This document shows positions 33,761-42,410 of a stretch of 60,186 bases of DNA, piece after piece. Each line of letters begins with the position of its first letter. The first letter of the stretch is position 1. Position numbers and translations under genes: made by a program. Under the pieces are notes generated by a model, which did not search any database, was not told the DNA's origin, and saw nothing but the letters and a program-made list of their open reading frames with translations. The stretch is taken from NCBI GenBank assembly GCA_900766975.1, contig CAAFXO010000043.1:1-60186 (forward strand), given 5' to 3'. The DNA comes from Bacteroidales bacterium (GTDB taxonomy: Bacteria; Bacteroidota; Bacteroidia; Bacteroidales; Muribaculaceae).

Positions 33761-35152
33761 ATGTCACGAATAGAAGAGATCCTCGGAGGTGTACTCTCCG
33801 ACAAAGAGAAAATCACAACGCTCAAGCAGAAGACCATCGATGTGCCGATATGGTGCGGCAAGAAGGGTCTGATCAACGAGTATGATCCGACCAAACATCC
33901 GGTGATGAACAAGCAGATCTATCCCGATATCGTGCGAAACGGATCAGTCGAGAGGGTGACACGCATCACGCTCTCCTTTCAGAGGCTTGCCGCCAAGCGC
34001 ATGAGCGAACTTGTATGTGGCATCCCTGTGAAGCGCATCTATCGTCCCGGCAACGACAAGCAAAAGGAGATTGCATCAGCCTTAGAAGGTATCTTTGACC
34101 GGAATCGGATCAATAGCGTAAATATCGACCGATGCCATGCGTTATTTGCCGGATGTGAAATCTTCACCTTGTGGTATGCCGTCGAGCAGAAGACCAATAT
34201 ATATGGATTTGACTCTCCACTCAAATTGCGATGCCGCACTTTCTCTCCAATGATTGGTGATGAACTATACCCCTTCTTCGATGAATATGGCGATATGATA
34301 GCCATGAGCATCGGATATACGCGCAAGGTCGGACGTAAGAATGTCAATTACTTCGACGCATACACCGACGATAGACACATCAAATGGAGCGATGAATCGG
34401 GAGAATGGGGCGTAGTCGAAGATGAGGACACCACTCTCCTCAAGATTCCGGGGGTCTACACCTTCCGTCCCACCCCGATATGGGAAGACACCAGCCGTAA
34501 CGTGTATGAGATGGAATGGTCACTATCACGCAATGGCAACTACCTCCGCGAGAACTCCAAGCCCAAATTCGTGGTATGTGCCAACGAGATCATATCTTAC
34601 GGCGACGAGAAAAGCGGAGATCAAGAATTCAAGAGCGTAATGCAATACCCCACAGGCGCTAAAGCAGAATATGTGACATGGCAACAAGCCACCGAAAGCC
34701 TCAAGTTCTATCAGGAACAACTCCGCAGTCTCTTCTTCACCCAACTTCAACTGCCGGATTGGTCGTATGAGAAGATGAGCCAGCAGGCACTCTCCGGCGA
34801 AAGTCGTAAACAAATGTTTATTGATGCCGAACTGAAGGTGGTGGATGAGAGTGGTCGACTTCTTGAGTTCTTCGATCGGGAGGTTAACGTAGTTAAGGCG
34901 TTCCTCAAACTGATGATGGGTCGTGCCTACCATTCCGACATCGACGCCCTGCCGGTGGAGAATGTGATCACGCCATATCGCATAAGCGATGAGAAAGAGC
35001 GAGTAGAGCGATTGATGACCGCAAATGGCAACAAACCAATCATGTCGCAACGCGAATCAATCGAAGAATATGGACACTCCGATGATGTCGACGAGACACT
35101 CCGAGAGATAGCGGAGCAAGAGAAGATGGATAGTTTTGAACTGACCGATTAA
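33761..35152 (+). CDS. Portal protein (SPP1 gp6-like)
   Basis: A 463-residue protein between terminase and the MuF-type head gene, the usual position of the portal. It has the helical wing pattern (ERVTRITLSFQRLAAKRMSEL, SVNIDRCHALFAGCEIFTLWY), the stem/clip region, and the LSGESRKQMFIDAELKV segment common to gp6-like portals. Twelve copies would form the ring at one capsid vertex. Confidence 0.85.
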   Translation: MSRIEEILGGVLSDKEKITTLKQKTIDVPIWCGKKGLINEYDPTKHPVMNKQIYPDIVRNGSVERVTRITLSFQRLAAKRMSELVCGIPVKRIYRPGNDKQKEIASALEGIFDRNRINSVNIDRCHALFAGCEIFTLWYAVEQKTNIYGFDSPLKLRCRTFSPMIGDELYPFFDEYGDMIAMSIGYTRKVGRKNVNYFDAYTDDRHIKWSDESGEWGVVEDEDTTLLKIPGVYTFRPTPIWEDTSRNVYEMEWSLSRNGNYLRENSKPKFVVCANEIISYGDEKSGDQEFKSVMQYPTGAKAEYVTWQQATESLKFYQEQLRSLFFTQLQLPDWSYEKMSQQALSGESRKQMFIDAELKVVDESGRLLEFFDREVNVVKAFLKLMMGRAYHSDIDALPVENVITPYRISDEKERVERLMTANGNKPIMSQRESIEEYGHSDDVDETLREIAEQEKMDSFELTD

Positions 35153-35164
35153 ACATATTGACAC

Positions 35165-35416
35165 ATGGCAAGGATTGCTCGAAGCCTCATAAAACATCGG
35201 CAACAAGTGGAAGAGGCGAAACACAAATGTGCCGAATGTGCTCACTCCTATGATTGGCAGAACCGATCATTCGACGATGGGCACCTGATCTTGTGTCGAT
35301 GCGACCTTGATGCTAAGAGCCGATATGGCAGATACCTCAAATTCTTATCGGACACCGAATGTTCCCAATTCAAGATAAGACCCAAAGACACACCGAACTA
35401 TGGCGAAGTCCACTGA
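35165..35416 (+). CDS. Small cysteine-rich protein
   Basis: An 83-residue basic protein with a likely zinc site: CAEC near residues 20-23, then CRCD near residue 43 and a further Cys in TECSQF. It overlaps the MuF gene by 17 bases. Such small proteins between portal and MuF genes are common in Bacteroidales prophages; the function is unknown. Confidence 0.65.
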   Translation: MARIARSLIKHRQQVEEAKHKCAECAHSYDWQNRSFDDGHLILCRCDLDAKSRYGRYLKFLSDTECSQFKIRPKDTPNYGEVH

Positions 35417-37106
35417 TTTCGACAAAACTCATCGCCGCAATTTGGCGGCTATAGGCACGCGCATCGATCGCATCTTCAAGAAGGCGACGGAAGAGGCTGC
35501 CAAAATCGGAGTGAACATCAAGAGTCCACTCCCGGAAGATCGCATCTTCAGTTTTGATGACTATCCCGAAACGGAGAAGCAGATTAAGCGACTTTTGGCG
35601 GCATTGCAAGACTCGATGGATGTAGTAATAGCCAACGGAGTTCGTTCGGGATGGAATCTTGCCAACAACAAGAATGATGCACTTTGCCATCGCGTTTTCG
35701 GAGATAACGTGGGCAAACTCACCAAGGAGCAATACAAACGATACTTCTCGACGAATGGAGAAGCCCTCGATGCGTTCCTTCAGCGCAAGACCAACGGATT
35801 GAATCTCTCCGATCGGGTGTGGCGTTACACGCAGTCATTTAAACGTGAGATCGAAATGGGTCTTGATCTTGGCATCCGCACCGGCAGTCCGTCGGCGAAG
35901 ATGGCACGCGATCTCAAACAATACCTTCAGCATCCCGACAAGTTATTCCGTAGGGTGCGCGACAAGCATGGCATTCTGCGATTGTCTCAGGCGGCTCGGG
36001 AGTTCCATCCGGGGCGAGGTGTGTATCGAAGCAGTTACAAGAATGCTCTCCGTCTGGCGATCACCGAGACCAACATCGCCTATCACACTGCGGATCATCT
36101 GCGCTGGCAGCAGATGGATTTCGTCGTCGGCATCGAGATCCGGCTGAGCGGCAACCACACCATCGAGAATGCCAAAGGGCAAGCCATCCGGCTGACCGAT
36201 ATTTGCGATGAGTTGGCAGGGAAATATCCCAAGGACTTCAAATTCGTAGGGTGGCATCCACATTGTCGCTGCCAAGCCATCTCCATCCTCAAGACCGAGA
36301 ATGAGATGGAGGAAGACACACAGCGCATCCTCGACGGAAAAAAGCCGAAGAAAGGCTCTGTGAACGCAATAGGAGATGTCCCTGACGCATTCAAGGAGTG
36401 GATTGAAGGTAATAAGGAAAGAGCAAAAGGGTGGTTCTCTATGCCACAATTTATTAGGCAGAACCCACAATATGTATATGGGTTTGAAGTTGACACATAC
36501 ACAAAAGACGAACGTAAGTTCACACGGGCAAGAAAAACCAACGAAGCTATGCAAGAATCCCTCGGCATTTTCCTACAAAGGAAATATCCTGAAATGCCGA
36601 ACACGGAAAAGGCAGCTATCTACTATTACACACAGGGCGAGGGTGCAGCGTTCCGACATCTGAACAACCAACTCCGCAAAGGGAAGCTCTCGGAGTTCAA
36701 CGAGGCTTTTTCACAACTCTTGTCGCAGGGTCTTTCCAAATTGGGAACAACCACTGAAACTGTTTACAGGAAAGTGCGTCTGAACAAAACGAATTTAGGG
36801 GAATATTTATCTTTGGCAGAAAAAAAAGAAACTGCCGTTTTTAAGGGATTTACATCAACAAGTTTAGACCGTCAAGCGGCTATTGATTTCCGTTCTAACA
36901 GCAAGCCCAAGAAAAATGAAACGGATGTTCTGCTTGTTATACGAGGCAGGTCAGGACACCCAATTGAAGATTTCTCACAGTTCGGCGGGCGTTTCGCAGG
37001 GAAACCTAACCAACGTGAGGTACTGTTTGACAGTGGTTGCGAATTTCGTTTTGATAAAATCGAAATTGAAGACGGTAGATATGTTTTCTACCTGACAGAG
37101 ATTTAA
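35400..37106 (+). CDS. MuF head protein fused to an ADP-ribosyltransferase toxin domain
   Basis: A 568-residue protein. Residues 1-300 form the head morphogenesis (MuF/SPP1 gp7-like) part, with RLAITETNIAYHTADHLRW and the closing HPHCRCQAIS motif. After a linker (VPDAFKEWIEGN, about 320-335) comes a C-terminal domain with the ADP-ribosyltransferase signatures in order: VYRKVRL (Arg, about 455), FTSTSLD (STS, about 483) and QREVLF (Q538-x-E540). These form the R-S-E triad, with Gln in the first position of the last motif. The DNA of this domain is visibly more AT-rich than the head part, so it looks like a swapped cassette. MuF toxins of temperate phages are known; the target here is not. It shares its stop-codon bases with the reverse gene at 37103. 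Confidence 0.85.
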   Translation: MAKSTDFDKTHRRNLAAIGTRIDRIFKKATEEAAKIGVNIKSPLPEDRIFSFDDYPETEKQIKRLLAALQDSMDVVIANGVRSGWNLANNKNDALCHRVFGDNVGKLTKEQYKRYFSTNGEALDAFLQRKTNGLNLSDRVWRYTQSFKREIEMGLDLGIRTGSPSAKMARDLKQYLQHPDKLFRRVRDKHGILRLSQAAREFHPGRGVYRSSYKNALRLAITETNIAYHTADHLRWQQMDFVVGIEIRLSGNHTIENAKGQAIRLTDICDELAGKYPKDFKFVGWHPHCRCQAISILKTENEMEEDTQRILDGKKPKKGSVNAIGDVPDAFKEWIEGNKERAKGWFSMPQFIRQNPQYVYGFEVDTYTKDERKFTRARKTNEAMQESLGIFLQRKYPEMPNTEKAAIYYYTQGEGAAFRHLNNQLRKGKLSEFNEAFSQLLSQGLSKLGTTTETVYRKVRLNKTNLGEYLSLAEKKETAVFKGFTSTSLDRQAAIDFRSNSKPKKNETDVLLVIRGRSGHPIEDFSQFGGRFAGKPNQREVLFDSGCEFRFDKIEIEDGRYVFYLTEI

Positions 37107-37324
37107 TCTACATCATCGCCTCCTAAGGGGTCTTCTATAAACCTGCCAAGCGACGGGTCGGAAAACTCTCTTTCGAGGCGTTTTCTTTCCTCCTCGGGTA
37201 AGGCGTTAAACTCTGCCTCACGACGTGCGTCACGGGCTTTCAAATCTTCCCAAATTCTATCGACATCTTCGGGAGAGATACCTTTGGGATTATTCATAAT
37301 ATCCTGCAATTCTTCATTTGTCAT
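37103..37324 (-). CDS. Small acidic protein opposite the toxin gene, candidate immunity protein
   Basis: A 73-residue, highly acidic protein (MTNEELQDIMNNPKGIS... ending PLGGDDVD), predicted helical. It is the only reverse-strand gene in the late region. Its stop codon and that of the MuF-toxin gene interlock in one TTAA. It has its own consensus promoter (37347-37378), so it can be made in the silent prophage. This is what a lysogen would need if it must be protected from the toxin. The immunity role is an inference; a small regulator is the alternative. Confidence 0.6.
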   Translation of the reverse strand: MTNEELQDIMNNPKGISPEDVDRIWEDLKARDARREAEFNALPEEERKRLEREFSDPSLGRFIEDPLGGDDVD

Positions 37325-37346
37325 ACTCTTGTTGCTTTAGATGTTG

Positions 37347-37378
37347 CAAAGATAAAAAATAATAAAAACACCGCCAAA
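37347..37378 (-). promoter_or_regulatory. Promoter of the small reverse-strand gene
   Basis: On the minus strand, TTTG (37375-37378), exactly 20 bases, then TATCTTTG (37347-37354): a full match to the host housekeeping promoter. The leader would be about 15-20 bases. Confidence 0.75.
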
Positions 37379-37585
37379 ATTTTCCACGTGTTTCATCCTT
37401 TTGCAAGGAATGGACAAATGAACATCCATGAGAATAAAGACGAAATCAGGGGCGTTTGTGACGTTTTGAGAACTTCTCGTTAATTATAAATCGATTGCCG
37501 CCTCGGGCTGGTGATGGCTACGAGACGAAAGGCAATTGACAACAAAATGATAAAAAGTGTGTTTTCAGTCACTTGTAAAAAAATT

Positions 37586-37627
37586 GTGATTATATTGTAA
37601 ACATTATTGAGAAAATTAGTATCTTTG
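37586..37627 (+). promoter_or_regulatory. Promoter of the scaffold and capsid genes
   Basis: GTGATTATATTGTAA (37586-37600) is the third copy of the shared phage motif; inside it TTG (37595-37597) is followed after 22 bases by TATCTTTG (37620-37627). The rest of the gap 37325-37585 holds the reverse-strand promoter and otherwise nothing I can name. Confidence 0.6.
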
Positions 37628-37660
37628 CATATAAACTTAAATTCAAAGTAAATCATCGCG

Positions 37661-38347
37661 ATGAAAAAAGAAATTTTAGAAGCTCTTACAACCAAGTTCC
37701 CGGGGGTATCAGCCTCAATTCTCGGCAGGATAGCGGATAAGCTCGCGAAGACTGCGACAACAAGCGAAGATGTCATAACCTCGGTGGAGGGGGTGACCAT
37801 TCAGCAGGTGATCGAAAGTTACGGCGACAGCCGAGCCACAGAAGCCTCGCACACGGCACGTCAGAATGCGGTGCATGACTACGAGTCGAAGTATGGGCTG
37901 AAGGATGGCGTTAAGATCACCGGACAATCAGGGGTAGGAGTTCAAGAGACTGCTACAACTGCCAATCTTAATGGGGAGGAAGAAGTCGCCACGCCGGCAT
38001 GGGCAAAATCCCTGATCGAGCGTATGGATCGCATTGAAGCCTCCCGAACCGGCGAGATCAGAAAGCAACAACTCAATGCCATCACCGATAAACTGCCGGA
38101 GAGCATCCGCAAGGCGTACGATCGTCTGCCCTTGGGCGCATACTCCGACGACCAATTCCGGCAAGTATTAGGCGAGATCACCACCGAGGTGGAGGGGATC
38201 GCCAACGCTACGGCGGCACGAGGGGGTGTTTTCGGCAAACCATCCGCCTCTACCGGAGGTGGCACAAACACGGAGTTGACTGCCGAACAAAAGGCGGCTA
38301 TCGCGCATCGTGATGGCGTTAATGCCGGCGATCAACAACCCTTCTAA
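37661..38347 (+). CDS. Probable head scaffold protein
   Basis: A 228-residue, mostly helical protein with a low-complexity Gly/Thr-rich C-terminus (STGGGTNTELTAEQ). It lies just before the decoration and capsid genes, where tailed phages encode the scaffold. There is no protease motif. The function is assigned by position. Confidence 0.6.
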   Translation: MKKEILEALTTKFPGVSASILGRIADKLAKTATTSEDVITSVEGVTIQQVIESYGDSRATEASHTARQNAVHDYESKYGLKDGVKITGQSGVGVQETATTANLNGEEEVATPAWAKSLIERMDRIEASRTGEIRKQQLNAITDKLPESIRKAYDRLPLGAYSDDQFRQVLGEITTEVEGIANATAARGGVFGKPSASTGGGTNTELTAEQKAAIAHRDGVNAGDQQPF

Positions 38348-38373
38348 GTTTAACCATCTAATCGTTTTATCCA

Positions 38374-38943
38374 ATGTCAATGACCGTAAAACGCAAGAGA
38401 GACTCGCAAACACCGCGCGTATTTGTACACAAGACTGCCGACATTCGTGGAGGTGTATCGGTGGCAAGTTCGGAGCTGGGTGGCGACTTTCTCCGCGAGG
38501 GTGCAATCTTGAGTGCACCTATCGATGGCGTCACGCATGTTGTCAAGATTGGGCAGGTTGCTGCCGAAGTGGCATCAGACGCCAAGACCATCAAAGTCAA
38601 CAAACTTCACTGCTTCAAGGTGGGAGATATTCTGATGAAGACTCCCGGGGCATTAGCGTCGAGGATCACTGCGATCGACGATAGCAACAGCCAATACGAC
38701 ACCATCACCCTTGCCGCCGCCATCGGTGCAGTTGCCAAGGGAGGTCTGGTAGCAGAAGCAAAAGCAACATCGACCGGAACTACATCAGAGCTCAAATATG
38801 AGCCTCAATCCGTTACCGGCACGGGCAAGCCAATCGATCCGACATCCAACATCAACACCGATGCATGGGTGATTGGCGTAACGAAAGGTAATCTTGTGCC
38901 TGATTATGTCGATGTGAAGTTAAAAGGAATCGTTAACCTCTAA
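38374..38943 (+). CDS. Probable head fibre or decoration protein
   Basis: A 189-residue beta-rich protein with the segments GDFLREGAILSAPIDGVTHVVKIG and KVNKLHCFKVGDILM, a pattern seen in head decoration and head fibre proteins encoded immediately before the major capsid gene. Alternative start Met3. Positional and compositional assignment. Confidence 0.6.
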   Translation: MSMTVKRKRDSQTPRVFVHKTADIRGGVSVASSELGGDFLREGAILSAPIDGVTHVVKIGQVAAEVASDAKTIKVNKLHCFKVGDILMKTPGALASRITAIDDSNSQYDTITLAAAIGAVAKGGLVAEAKATSTGTTSELKYEPQSVTGTGKPIDPTSNINTDAWVIGVTKGNLVPDYVDVKLKGIVNL

Positions 38944-38954
38944 ACTAACAGCAA

Positions 38955-40049
38955 ATGGCAACAGTAGTTAACACACTCATCCACGGACTTTCTCAGCAGA
39001 TGGTGCAGGCACGTCTTGACACCATCGATGTAAAGCCCTTCCTCTTCGGGACATACTTCCCGGTGAAGAAGGTGACCGGGTTCAATTGGCGAACGCTGAC
39101 AAATCAGCTCTCCAAGCCCAATGTCGCAGCAGATCTTCATACCGACAATGGGAGCATCATCCGCAAGCGCCGTCCGATCTTCGAAAGTGCCAAGGGTGAC
39201 ATCCCATTTCTCTCCATCTCACGCGAGATGACACGCTCAGAGATCAAAGACTATCAGACCGAACTTGCCCTTGCCCAAGATGACGATGCCACCAAGCTCG
39301 TGCAATTCTGGGGTGGGGATGTAGACTTCTGCTTCAATGGTATTCAGAGTGAGCTCGAGTATATCGCCTGGCAACTCTTATCGAATGCCGGACGACTCCA
39401 CTTCGACACCTCCAACAACGCCACATACGCCAATGAGTTTGATCTTGACTACGATGTGTATGACGAGCAGAAATTGCAGACCTCAACTGATTGGGGCGAC
39501 AGCGCCAATGCCGACATCATCGGTGACCTTGTAGCCATCCGCAAGGCGGCAAAAGCATCCGGTCGCAATCCCAAATTTGCATTCATCAACCTTGATGAAC
39601 TCTATCGCATCGCATCAGCCGAGCAGATCATCAAGGCATGTGCTTCGTTTGCAAGCAACGCCTTGGGCATCTCTCAGACCCCTACCTTGGAGCAGATCAA
39701 TCAGATGCTGGCTAATCAGGCTTGGCTTGGCGGTCTGCAACTTCGCGTGATCGACCAAGACATCACTCGCGAGTTTGCCGATGGAACATCCATCACCGGC
39801 AATCCATTCGCCGATCACCGACTGATCTTGGCAGAGTCGGAGAAACTCGGCACCACTCAGTATGACATCCTCCGCGACGATGATAGCGCAAGCTGCATCC
39901 TCCGCGCAGAGCGTTCTCACACCGTAGTGAAGAAGTATGGTACGATTGAGCCCAAGAGCGAGGTGACTATCGGTGAAGCCGATGCCATCCCGGTGCTTGA
40001 CTCGGCATATCGTAACATCTATGTGCGAACCGATAAAACCTCATGGTAA
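38955..40049 (+). CDS. Major capsid protein
   Basis: A 364-residue protein with the features of the major capsid protein E-like group within the HK97 fold: an N-terminal ARLDTIDVKPFLFGTYFPVKK, an extended E-loop-like region, and a long central helix region (SELEYIAWQLLSNAGRL). The C-terminus has the KSEVTIGEADAIP segment. It lies in the standard place between the decoration protein and the connectors and is the likely shell protein. Confidence 0.85.
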   Translation: MATVVNTLIHGLSQQMVQARLDTIDVKPFLFGTYFPVKKVTGFNWRTLTNQLSKPNVAADLHTDNGSIIRKRRPIFESAKGDIPFLSISREMTRSEIKDYQTELALAQDDDATKLVQFWGGDVDFCFNGIQSELEYIAWQLLSNAGRLHFDTSNNATYANEFDLDYDVYDEQKLQTSTDWGDSANADIIGDLVAIRKAAKASGRNPKFAFINLDELYRIASAEQIIKACASFASNALGISQTPTLEQINQMLANQAWLGGLQLRVIDQDITREFADGTSITGNPFADHRLILAESEKLGTTQYDILRDDDSASCILRAERSHTVVKKYGTIEPKSEVTIGEADAIPVLDSAYRNIYVRTDKTSW

Positions 40050-40073
40050 CCCCACTAACTGAGACAACGCATC

Positions 40074-40406
40074 ATGGCAATATCGAACATTGAAGCACTC
40101 AGAAGCCTAAGCGCATATCCGATACCTCTGCGAACCATCGTGGAGGTATCGGAACGCCGTAACATAGACTTGATGGCAGAAGCCACCGCAGAGAGTCTCC
40201 GGAGCAAGGAGTATCGTCTTGCCACGGCGGATCTCCTCTTGTGGCTTTCCTACGCTCCCGATATATCGCAAGGTGGGCAATCTTACTCCATCAATAGCGA
40301 GCAGCAAAAGCAGATGCGAAGCGAAGCCATGGCTATCTATGAGGAACTCGACAAGGAGATAATTGCCGGATGCCCTAAATTCGGATATAAAGGATCTCGG
40401 CTATGA
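40074..40406 (+). CDS. Head-tail connector protein
   Basis: A 110-residue helical protein after the capsid gene, overlapping the next gene by four bases (ATGA). The size and position fit a gp15-like adaptor that sits under the portal. No motif is diagnostic. Confidence 0.55.
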   Translation: MAISNIEALRSLSAYPIPLRTIVEVSERRNIDLMAEATAESLRSKEYRLATADLLLWLSYAPDISQGGQSYSINSEQQKQMRSEAMAIYEELDKEIIAGCPKFGYKGSRL

Positions 40407-40732
40407 TCATACCCAACGGCACAATCGAATTCAAGGAGAAGACTCCGGGGAAGATAGACCCGGAAACGGGTTATCCCTCCACCTCATCACAAGTGACATG
40501 GAGCGAGCCTATCCCCTGCCAATATGTAGCCAACAACCGCACCTACCTCGGCAAGGTAAATGGCGAGCGATTTACATTTGCAAATTATGTGGTGTTTATC
40601 GAAGACTTTACGCCATTTCCCGAAAGCGAGCAGGTAAGGCTGAAGGACAAGTCCGGCAAGGATCTCGGAGAATACTCCCTGATGTCGACGGAGAAGTATG
40701 AAGCCATCTCACAAATCAAGATCTTGATATAG
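40403..40732 (+). CDS. Head closure protein
   Basis: A 109-residue beta-rich protein (TIEFKEKTPGKIDPETGYP, FANYVVFIEDF, VRLKDKSGKDLGEYSLM), the pattern and size of SPP1 gp16-like stoppers. Assigned by position and composition. Starts within the previous stop. Confidence 0.55.
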   Translation: MIIPNGTIEFKEKTPGKIDPETGYPSTSSQVTWSEPIPCQYVANNRTYLGKVNGERFTFANYVVFIEDFTPFPESEQVRLKDKSGKDLGEYSLMSTEKYEAISQIKILI

Positions 40733-40743
40733 CATAAGGCAGG

Positions 40744-41232
40744 ATGGGAATTGAGTTGAAGACACCGATGTCGGAAATCAACCGATACATAGAGCAGCAG
40801 ATCAAGCGAGCCGAAGAGGCGATCATCTATAATCTGCAATATGTAGGAGAGCGTGTTGTGAACCATGCGCGATCACTCCCATCTCCGAGTGCTGCGGCAT
40901 ATAAGGGTCGCATTCCGCCCCACAAACCCAACTACATCGATCACACCGCCAACCTCCGGAGCAGCATCGGCTACGTGATATCATGCGACGGCAATATCCG
41001 GACGAACGGCGGATTCAAGGCAGAGGCGAACGGGAGTACGGGGGCGGCAAGCGGAACTAAATATGCCAAAGAGGTCGCCGGACGATATCCCGAGGGTATC
41101 GTATTAGTGGTGGTAGCCGGTATGGAATATGCCGCCTACGTTTCCGCCAAAGGATATGATGTAATCGATAGCGCAGAGCTCCTCGCCGACAAACTCGTGC
41201 CACAAATTCTCCAACAACTCGGATTCAAATAA
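40744..41232 (+). CDS. Tail component, HK97 gp10-like
   Basis: A 162-residue protein with an N-terminal amphipathic helix (INRYIEQQIKRAEEAIIYNLQ) and the GERVVNHAR-like and MEYAAYVSAKGYDVI segments typical of HK97 gp10-type proteins (the usual motif is YA.YVE.G). It acts in tail completion or joining. Confidence 0.7.
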   Translation: MGIELKTPMSEINRYIEQQIKRAEEAIIYNLQYVGERVVNHARSLPSPSAAAYKGRIPPHKPNYIDHTANLRSSIGYVISCDGNIRTNGGFKAEANGSTGAASGTKYAKEVAGRYPEGIVLVVVAGMEYAAYVSAKGYDVIDSAELLADKLVPQILQQLGFK

Positions 41233-41242
41233 AACACCAACA

Positions 41243-41806
41243 ATGGCAAAGACCGGAAAGCAAATACAAGGAGACGTCTATCGACTTCTGCGCGATAGCA
41301 CTCTCTACACGATGATATCGGGTGAAGTATATCGCAATGGCTATCGTCCTCGCGACAGCCGCAAAGAGGATGCCATCGTGACATTCACAAGTGGATTTGC
41401 TGACGAGGTTCAGACAGGAATAGTGACCATCAACATCTATGTGCCGGACATTGATCCGGACAACAACGGCACATGGATAGAAGACGGGATTCGCACCGAG
41501 CAGATCGAGAAATTGGCGCAGTTGTGGGTGGAGAGCCTCACGGCAGAGGTGTCGTGCTACAAGTTCCGGCTGAATCAGACCATCTACACCGAAGATGAGC
41601 CGGAGATACATCAGCACTTTGTGGTGGTAAAACTCGCCTATCGTTATTATGGCGATGACAACGCTCCGATACTCACTCCGCAAATGGCGGTGATCGACAC
41701 TATCGACACCGACGGCAATGATGCCTATGAGCCTATCTTGATAACGGAAAATGGCAAAGAAGTGACGATATATCCGAATATGGACAAACAGAATACTAAC
41801 AATTAA
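41243..41806 (+). CDS. Tail terminator/completion protein
   Basis: A 187-residue protein with alternating beta strands (AIVTFTSGFADEVQTGIVTINIY) and a C-terminal DDNAP... segment. The position between the gp10-like gene and the major tail protein is that of the tail terminator that caps the tube. Assigned mainly by position. Confidence 0.6.
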   Translation: MAKTGKQIQGDVYRLLRDSTLYTMISGEVYRNGYRPRDSRKEDAIVTFTSGFADEVQTGIVTINIYVPDIDPDNNGTWIEDGIRTEQIEKLAQLWVESLTAEVSCYKFRLNQTIYTEDEPEIHQHFVVVKLAYRYYGDDNAPILTPQMAVIDTIDTDGNDAYEPILITENGKEVTIYPNMDKQNTNN

Positions 41807-41818
41807 AACCGATAAACA

Positions 41819-42274
41819 ATGGCAATACTTTCATGGGGTACGCCCTTAATTCAAACCACCGAATCGGAAAATGGTGCACCGAAGGACTCGGGAGTGTGGA
41901 AAGACATCGACACTCCCAAGGATGGGACAACCAAACTGACGGCATCTGCCGGCACTGAAGTAGAGGCAGTCGAAGAGGGAGGTCAAGTAGTTGACTACCG
42001 AGTAGGTAAAAACAAGTACTCGCTTGAGTTCGATCTCTTCGTTAAGGTCGGAGTGCAACGACCTTGGGAAGACACCGACGGCATCATCGCCGGTGAACAC
42101 GCCATCAGGATCACTCCCGAAGATGAGTCTTGCGAAGGTATACAGATCGACCGATGCTCATTGCGTGTAGAGGAGAACTACTCCACTGCCGATGGAATTA
42201 TCCTCCACTATGTAGCCAAGGTGCTGAAGCCCAAGACCGGCAAGATGGTGAAGTCATATACCAAGGGCGCGTAA
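41819..42274 (+). CDS. Major tail protein
   Basis: A 151-residue protein, beta-rich, with TPKDGTTKLTASAGTEVEA and LEFDLFVKVG. The size and position (after the terminator, before the chaperones and tape measure) fit the tube subunit. A strong hairpin follows at 42286-42315, which may stabilise or end most transcripts so that this protein is made in excess. Confidence 0.7.
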   Translation: MAILSWGTPLIQTTESENGAPKDSGVWKDIDTPKDGTTKLTASAGTEVEAVEEGGQVVDYRVGKNKYSLEFDLFVKVGVQRPWEDTDGIIAGEHAIRITPEDESCEGIQIDRCSLRVEENYSTADGIILHYVAKVLKPKTGKMVKSYTKGA

Positions 42275-42285
42275 TCATCCTTTCA

Positions 42286-42315
42286 ATATCCTGCGTCAGC
42301 AACCACGCAGGATAT
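42286..42315 (+). promoter_or_regulatory. Hairpin directly before the phage tRNA
   Basis: ATATCCTGCGT (42286-42296) pairs perfectly with ACGCAGGATAT (42305-42315) around an eight-base loop. It ends two bases before the tRNA. There is no T tract, so it may mark processing of the tRNA 5' end or protect the upstream major tail mRNA. Confidence 0.7.
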
Positions 42316-42317
42316 AC

Positions 42318-42392
42318 TGCGAGATGGAGCAGAGGCAGCTCGCTACGCTCATTCCGTAGAGGTCGGGGGTTCGAATCCCCCTCTCGCTACCA
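42318..42392 (+). tRNA. Phage tRNA with anticodon CAT (Met or lysidine-Ile)
   Basis: The 75 bases fold into a full cloverleaf: acceptor stem with six pairs and a T-T mismatch at 1:72, T8, D stem GAGC/GCTC, anticodon stem CTACG/CGTAG with loop CTCATTC (anticodon 42350-42352), five-base variable loop, T arm GGGGG/CCCCC with TTCGAAT, and an encoded CCA end. Position 37 is T instead of the usual A. The anticodon stem lacks the three G-C pairs of initiator tRNA, so it is elongator Met or Ile2. It lies between the major tail protein and tail chaperone genes. Confidence 0.88.
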
Positions 42393-42410
42393 ATATCAAC
42401 ACCTATCAAT

